DNA of 64,000 nt from Rutidosis leptorrhynchoides (taxonomy: Eukaryota > Streptophyta > Magnoliopsida > Asterales > Asteraceae). The notes beneath the pieces are model-generated. The model was given only the letters and a program-made list of their open reading frames with translations, had not been told where the DNA came from and searched no databases. Below, piece by piece: positions 58,011 to 64,000 of the stretch. Numbering within the stretch: position 1 is the stretch's first letter; each line of letters opens with the position of its first letter. The position numbers and the translations under genes are program-made. The DNA is taken from contig NC_092341.1 in the NCBI RefSeq assembly GCF_046630445.1, positions 261,443,001 through 261,507,000 on the forward strand, in the 5' to 3' direction.

Positions 58011-60006
58011 TGATGTCGAACGAGGTGTATATAAAATAGTTATTATTTTACTAGGAAAACACTATTAAATACGATACAATTTTACACAAGATATTTATTT
58101 ATTTATAGAATGGATATACTTAAACCTTGCTACAACACTTATAGGCAGTGTACCTAATCGTACAGTAGTGTAGTTTTTTAGTAAGTCCGGTTCGTTCCAC
58201 AGGGAAATCTTTAAACAAAGCTCAACGCTATATTAGTTTACTTTTATAAAAATACAAATATATATATAAGTAATATTATTATTATAAAGGGGGGTTTTTA
58301 CCGTTTAATGACCGGTTTGTCGATTTTAAAACTTTAGTCGCAGTTAAAACCTAATGTAAAATATAAAATAAATACAAGACTTTAAATTAAAGCGTAAAGT
58401 AAATAACGATAATGAAATTGCGAATAATAAAAATGCGATAAAATAAAATTGCGATAATTAAAAAGTACGATAATTAAAAGTGCGATAAAATAAAATAACA
58501 ATAAATAAAAGTGCGATAATTAGAAGTGCAATTAAATATAAAATAAAGGAAATTAAATATGAAATAAAAGAATTATGCTTATTTAAACTTCCGTAATCAT
58601 GATGTTTGACGTGTTGATTTTAGTTTTATGCCCATGGGTTAATTGTCCTTTGTCCTGGATTATTCAATATGTCCGTCTGGTTTTTGTCCATAACAGTCCA
58701 TCAGTCATAAATATAAATTGCAAGTGTCCTTGTCAAATTATTATTATACCCGAAGATAAATATTCCAACTAATTGGGGATTCGAATTGTAACAAGGTTTT
58801 AATACTTTGTTTAATGAATACACCAGGTTATCGACTGCGTGTAAACCAAGGTTTTACTACTTTGTTAACAATTACACCCATTACCCTTGAATGTAATTTC
58901 ACCCCTGTTTTAATTATTCTAGTGGCTATTAATCCATTCCCGTGTCCGGTTAAATGAACGATTATTCGTACATATAAATACCCCGCCCATCGTGTCCGAT
59001 CGAGTGTATATGGTAATTTATAGGGACGCCCAATTGTAAATCTTTATATTAACATTAACAAACTTTCATTTAGTTAAACAAATATAAAGCCCATTAATAG
59101 CCCATAGTCTAGTTTCCACAAGTGTCGTTCTTTTGTCCAAACCCCAATTATGGTACAAAGCCCAATTACCCAATTTTAGTAATTAGCCCAACATCATGAT
59201 TACTTTGTTTTAAATAAGCATAATAATAACTTAGCTACGAGACATTAATATAAAAAGGTTGAACATAACTTACAATGATTAAAAATAGCGTAGCGTTACA
59301 CGGACAGAATTTCGACTTACACCCTTACAACATTCGCTAACATACCCTTATTATTAGAATTATAATTAAAATTAAAATATAAATTATAAATATAAATATA
59401 ATACGTATATATTGAGAGAGAGATTGAGAAATAAGATGATAAATTCGATCAGAATTCGGTTGGCTTTATAGCCAGAAGTGAAATTTGGGGCTCCGCGACT
59501 CGCGGCAAAATGCCCCTAAAACTCCGCGAGTCGCGGAGAGGTATTTACAATTCACTCCCTTGGAGTTTCCTGCTGCCGACGGTTTTTATTATATATATAT
59601 AATATATATATAATTAATATAATTAATTATATATTATATTATATTTATATACATAGTTAACTTGTAATTTTTAGTCCGTTGCGTCGAGCGTTAAGAGTTG
59701 ACTCTAGTCCCGGTTCCGGATTTTTGAACGTCCTTGCGTACAATTTAATATCTTGTACTTTGCGTTTTGAATCTTGTACTTCTGTGATTTCGAGACGTTT
59801 CTTATCAATAATTGGAACCTTTTTGATTGTCTTTTGTACTTTTGAGCTTTTTGGTCGTTTGCGTCTTCAATTCGTCGAATCTGTCTTTTGTCTTCACCTT
59901 TTATTATTTAAACGAATATCACTTGTAAATAGAACAATTGCAACTAAAAGCTTGTCTTTCTTGAGGAATAATGCTATGAAATATATGTTCGTTTTTAGCA
60001 TTATCA
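58011..60006 (-). repeat. Athila B 3' LTR
   Basis: 1996 bp, homologous throughout to the Athila A LTRs and ending ATTATCA. The outer 20 bases (TGATGTCGAACGAGGTG) differ from the Athila A end (TGATGTGCAGCGGGGTAG) more than the rest of the LTR does. Palindrome pair at 59491-59505 and 59522-59538. Confidence 0.93.
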
Positions 60007-62092
60007 AATATTCCCACACTTGAGCGTTGCTTGTCCTCAAGCAATATCGTCTTGAAATACTAGAATCACTTCTTTATTCTTCACACTTTGTACATCAGTG
60101 ATTTCTATACGGCGGTATAAACAATGGTAGTAACGATATGGTTTACAGTCCCACATGACTATAAAAATTTAGATCCATTAAGGAAATTGGATCTTTATGA
60201 AAACATTTGATCTTTTGAAAATTAAATCTAGTTTTTACCCTAGATAAGTTTTCCGGAATAACCCTTTACCGGTGTTTGCAAAATATTTTTGTGGGTTTGG
60301 TGGGTTTCAGATTTGAAAATTTTAGCTCAAAACTTGCGGTTTTGTGTCACCCACTTGCTAACCTTGTATTTGGAAAGCAACACGTCCAGTTTACTTGTTC
60401 CGTATATTACCTTTCGGCAAACTACCGTCCGGTTGTAAAGGAAAGCGTTGAACAAGCAACTGTTTTAAGGCAATGTCCCGTGACATGCTTTTGATTATGG
60501 TCTATAACGTGTCGGACGCAATTACTATCCTTGGTAGGAGCAATAGTAAAGCTCACCCTTATAATTTTTCGGTCTGGCACAAGGTCCTGTCTTTGACCAT
60601 GCTATGCAACCACCGTTCTTACGGTTGACACCCGATTTGGTTCAGGTGACCTAATGAATTCCAGGTGAATTCCTAGGATTTTACGTTCAATGGTAATGAA
60701 CGCATTGAAAATAGGGTTTTCAGAAAACAAATCGGTTTATAATTTTGATCAAAATATTTTCTCGTTTAAGCTCGAGTTTAGATATCATTGAATTCCATGA
60801 GTTTGTAATTCTCAATCTTTAAGGTCAATCTCTAGGATTGAGTAATATCAGTCTTAAAAGCTGATTTTTAATCTTTAAGGAGATTATCCTTTCTGGGGAT
60901 CTGACTCATTAGTCTTATCCAGCTAATTTGCATGGTGCCCCCCCATTGTACGAGATAAATCCTTCTCATGGTTAGGATAAATCTGACCACTTGGCGACCC
61001 TATTTAATGCTGAGGTCCGTGGATTTCCTGCTGATTTTAGTGATGACTTTTCTAGATTTTTCGTCAACCTACAGCTGGTCTGGACGACAACTTCATGACC
61101 TAAATCAAGAAGCGCGTGTCTTTTTCGGAAGACTTTACTTCCTTTTAATGATGGAATTGATTCATCGTGTAGATCCATCTCTTCTTTTCTTTCATCGGGT
61201 AAAACAGTTTAGTTTAGTCCAAAGCAAAAGTATTTTCAATTATTTGTTACAGATATATGTGACATATGTTTAAGATAACTTGGTAAATTTTCCCATACTT
61301 GGCTTTTTATTTTTCTTTTTATCGTCCTCTATTCCATTTTAAATGAATTTTGACGTTTTAGTTTGTTTCTCAATTTATGTCCTTTCTGAGGTAACAATAA
61401 TTTCGGTGTTAAAACCTAGTTTTATCGTTCATAAATATGTATAAACATGATTTTGAATTCATTTAATTGAAAATTTTGAAAAATTTTACTAGAATTGGGT
61501 AGTCAGTATATAAGACTAGGGCTGTTCTTTTTTATCAGAGAGCACTAGATTCTAATACAACTACTGCTTTACTAGTATTTTTAATGGTAACCAAGTGTAT
61601 AAAGTAAAAATTTTTAAAATCCGAAAGAATTTAACCCCTTCCCACACTTAAGATCTTGCAATGCCCTCATTTGCAAGAAATCAGTAACAATTTAAATTAT
61701 TGAAGGTGATTTGTGTGAAAATGATTAAATTTTTACCAAAGTTTCCAAATATATTGGCGTTTGTTTGCTGAATGATAAATGGTGCACGTCATTTGTTCAT
61801 TCCGTCTTGTTGTTATTTCACATATATTTTGCATCATTGTCGTCAAAATTACTTGCTTTTGCTGAACTTAATGCCAGTCTTTGAAAACGCGTTGTTTTAC
61901 CCTGTTGTGTACATAAGATAAACTGCAAACATATATACATATTTTTGAAGTTTGGTTTATTACCCCACATTCAAAAATTATTAAAATCTAAGAATAAAAG
62001 TTAGATAATTATAAAAATAATTACAATATTAACAAAAATATTAAATATATCAATAATTACAAATTACAAAATAATAAAACAAAATAAGTAAA
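60007..62092 (-). other. Athila B PPT and 3' untranslated region
   Basis: The PPT AAGTGTGGGAATATT (minus strand) occupies 60007-60022. The rest matches 9800-11831 with small indels, for example TT added near 60465 and about 30 bp (near 61410-61440) absent in Athila A. No supported gene. Confidence 0.8.
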
Positions 62093-63445
62093 CTAAGGAT
62101 GATATTGGTACCAATAGGGGTTCCAGGCATACCCATACGTGCTATAGAATGCTTCGGCAGGATCATACGTAGGATATGGTGGCTGCATCTCTATCGACCA
62201 AGGAGGGAAGACGGGTTTCGGAGTAGGAATATAGTTTCTACCTATATGTTGGCAATGCGCTATGATCTGGTTCTGATGAACTTGCCAATCTTCAAATGCT
62301 CTCTGTCTAGCATTTTCGTATTCCTGAGAAGCTATAAACCTATGCATTTCTTGCATCTCATTCCCCCCTCCTACATTACCTTGTTCCTGGTTTCTCTCTA
62401 CCTGTGGATGTCTACCATTGTATCGTACTGCGGCGTTATTTCGCCGCTTCAACACTTTCGCACCATGGTATACATTTAAACCTATAGTGTCGCGGGGTTC
62501 CGGCTCTTCTACTAATAATCCCCCCCGACTTATATCCACACCGAGATATTCACCAATCAAAGTAATAAAAATACCACCTCCTATTATGCTATGTGGACGC
62601 ATCCCTCGAACCATAGCTGATAAATAATAACCCACACAATATGGTATACTTACAGCGCTGTGTGGGTCTCGAATACACATATGGTAAAACAAATCTTGTT
62701 CATTTACCTTTTCTTTGTTTTTACCCCTTTGTGTAATCGAATTAGCTAAAAACCTATGTATTACTCTTAATTCGGCTCTATCTATATCCAAATAAGAGTA
62801 GTTTCCCCCCTTGAAACGGTGATGGCTTGTCATTTGACTCCACACACCGTGTGTATCAAAATTCTCATCTATCTTTCTACCGTTTAGTATCAATCCTCTA
62901 CAATCGGCAGACGCTAACTCCTCAGGCGTATATATACGTAAAGCCTGAGCCATGTCCAGTAAAGACATGTGGCGCATCGAACCGCCTAATAAAAATCTAA
63001 TAAAAGAACGATCGGTTAAACTAGCTACCCGATCATTCAACTCTATACTACATAACAACTCTTCACACCATACTTTATATACAGGCCTGCGTATGGTGAA
63101 TAAACATATCCAGTCATTAAAAGAAGAATTACCATACCTCTGTACCAGTAATTCCCTAATTGGCCCGGCCAATTCTACAGCTTCCAAGGGTCCCCATTCT
63201 ATGACCCTCGGTACCTCAACAACCTTAGAGTGAAGAGTATGCAAACCCCGTTGATATTTTGGATAATCTATCCAAAGTCTGTCAAATCGCAGGTTCGGGT
63301 GCAACTGTTCCAAGTGCATATCTGAAAAGGTCATAACTGGATGAGGTACATCCTGCTTGTAGTAGTTATCTACCTCCTGTTGTTCCAAGTTCTCAGCAGG
63401 AGCATGGCGGGCTTGGGATGAAGATTCACCCCTTTCATTCTGCAA
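62093..63445 (-). CDS. Athila B env-position ORF (ATHILA ORF-1-like protein), 450 aa
   Basis: Same length, start and stop as the Athila A ORF (11832-13184), with about nine residue changes, among them N to H, E to Q, Q to H, L to V, H to N and F to C, plus a local QQE/QEQ change. No frameshift or stop has accumulated although the surrounding untranslated DNA carries indels. This suggests the ORF was under purifying selection in the source lineage. Function unknown; no clear signal peptide or transmembrane helix. Confidence 0.82.
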   Translation of the reverse strand: MQNERGESSSQARHAPAENLEQQEVDNYYKQDVPHPVMTFSDMHLEQLHPNLRFDRLWIDYPKYQRGLHTLHSKVVEVPRVIEWGPLEAVELAGPIRELLVQRYGNSSFNDWICLFTIRRPVYKVWCEELLCSIELNDRVASLTDRSFIRFLLGGSMRHMSLLDMAQALRIYTPEELASADCRGLILNGRKIDENFDTHGVWSQMTSHHRFKGGNYSYLDIDRAELRVIHRFLANSITQRGKNKEKVNEQDLFYHMCIRDPHSAVSIPYCVGYYLSAMVRGMRPHSIIGGGIFITLIGEYLGVDISRGGLLVEEPEPRDTIGLNVYHGAKVLKRRNNAAVRYNGRHPQVERNQEQGNVGGGNEMQEMHRFIASQEYENARQRAFEDWQVHQNQIIAHCQHIGRNYIPTPKPVFPPWSIEMQPPYPTYDPAEAFYSTYGYAWNPYWYQYHP

Positions 63446-64000
63446 AACACATCAAACACAAATTTTGTGCATCCAAATATGCATTAGTGTCAGCAAAATC
63501 ATCAATCAAAATAATTACAATGACATTATCAATTTATATCAAACTTAAGCTCATTTTCACATTTTTATCAAATCTACACTTTTTCAAATAAGCATATACG
63601 AAAATTTTCGCCAAGTTCATAAGCATTCAACTCAAATAACATGTCAAAATAATCATTACTAGCAAATAAACAAGTCTCAAATGGCATTATCTTTCAAAAA
63701 TCAAGTTCATGAATTTTGGACTTGAAAAAGTCCACTTTAATTCTCAAAATCATGTTTAGGCTCAAAGTTTGGATCATTTAACTACCCAGACATGTTACAC
63801 TACTCAATTTAGCAATAATTCATGACAAAAATCGGCCATAACCTGTTTATATCAAAAAGCCCCAAATTGCTCAAGAACACAAACCCTAGATTATTCAAAA
63901 TTTGAAGTTTAAGGCTTCTAATCATGTTAAACAGCATCAATCTAGGTTATACAAGCATAATACATAAACAATTTAAGTCTAATTACACTAGAAAGCATCA
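63446..64000 (-). other. Athila B spacer, start
   Basis: Near-identical to 13185-13740 of Athila A. No ORF of note. Cut by the window edge. Confidence 0.8.

Larger units (their letters stand above)
58011..64000 (-). mobile_element. Athila B: second Athila-type element, left part
   Basis: Same family and orientation as Athila A: 3' LTR 58011-60006, PPT 60007-60022, 3' untranslated region, intact env-position ORF, then the start of the spacer up to the window edge. Left flank CATGT (58006-58010) would be the TSD. Small indels relative to Athila A show it is an independent copy, not an assembly duplicate. gag-pol and the 5' LTR are beyond the window. Confidence 0.94.

Overview
This window is repeat-rich plant nuclear DNA, AT-rich, with no host gene that I can support. 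Every convincing coding region belongs to an LTR retrotransposon of the Ty1/copia or Ty3/gypsy type: PBS sequences complementary to plant tRNA-Asp and initiator tRNA-Met, copia YVDD-type and gypsy chromovirus or Athila-type reverse transcriptases, chromovirus LTRs of the TGTnnTGACCC kind, and a plant TRIM. A eudicot is likely; a composite-family plant (Asteraceae) is my impression from the element mixture, not something proven here.

Left nest (1-45177). The oldest visible layer is a gypsy-like LTR fragment X (42753-45177). Chromovirus A (minus strand, about 31539-42752) sits in X. Its left LTR is split by a solo LTR, S2 (plus strand, 28335-31538, left part off-window). S2 is split by copia A (minus strand, 1-28334, left LTR cut by the window edge). 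Copia A is split by a second solo LTR, S1 (897-4219, TSD TTTGT), and by a 16.8-kb Athila-type element, Athila A (7810-24654, minus strand, TSD ATAAT). LTR divergence judged by eye falls with depth: chromovirus A roughly 5 percent in the part compared, copia A about 1.5 percent, Athila A about 0.35 percent. This agrees with the order of insertion.

Right nest (45178-64000). Copia B (plus strand, 45178-50352) also lies in X. It is cut in its RNase H domain by chromovirus B (minus strand, from 50353, extending beyond the window). Chromovirus B carries a complete 520-bp TRIM in its pol (52818-53337, TSD TTTGG), a third solo LTR, S3 (53882-57896), and Athila B (58011 to beyond 64000, minus strand), a close relative of Athila A.

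Coding state. No element is fully intact. Athila A keeps one frame from gag through integrase, broken by only three in-frame stops. It also has two extra sense ORFs downstream of pol: a 138-residue zinc-knuckle ORF and a 450-residue ORF in the env position, the latter intact in both Athila copies. Copia A and chromovirus A have lost catalytic aspartates (D to N) in integrase and/or reverse transcriptase. Copia B has many stops and frameshifts.

The unexplained structure is mostly in noncoding DNA: an array of about a dozen compensating hairpins in X, GC-rich palindromes spaced 31-32 bp in Athila and 20-21 bp in the chromovirus B LTR, a W-box cluster with short palindromic repeats in the chromovirus A LTRs, an upstream coiled-coil ORF in chromovirus A, and a tRNA-like Pol III box pair in S3. 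I found no evidence of a new gene system beyond these retroelement features.
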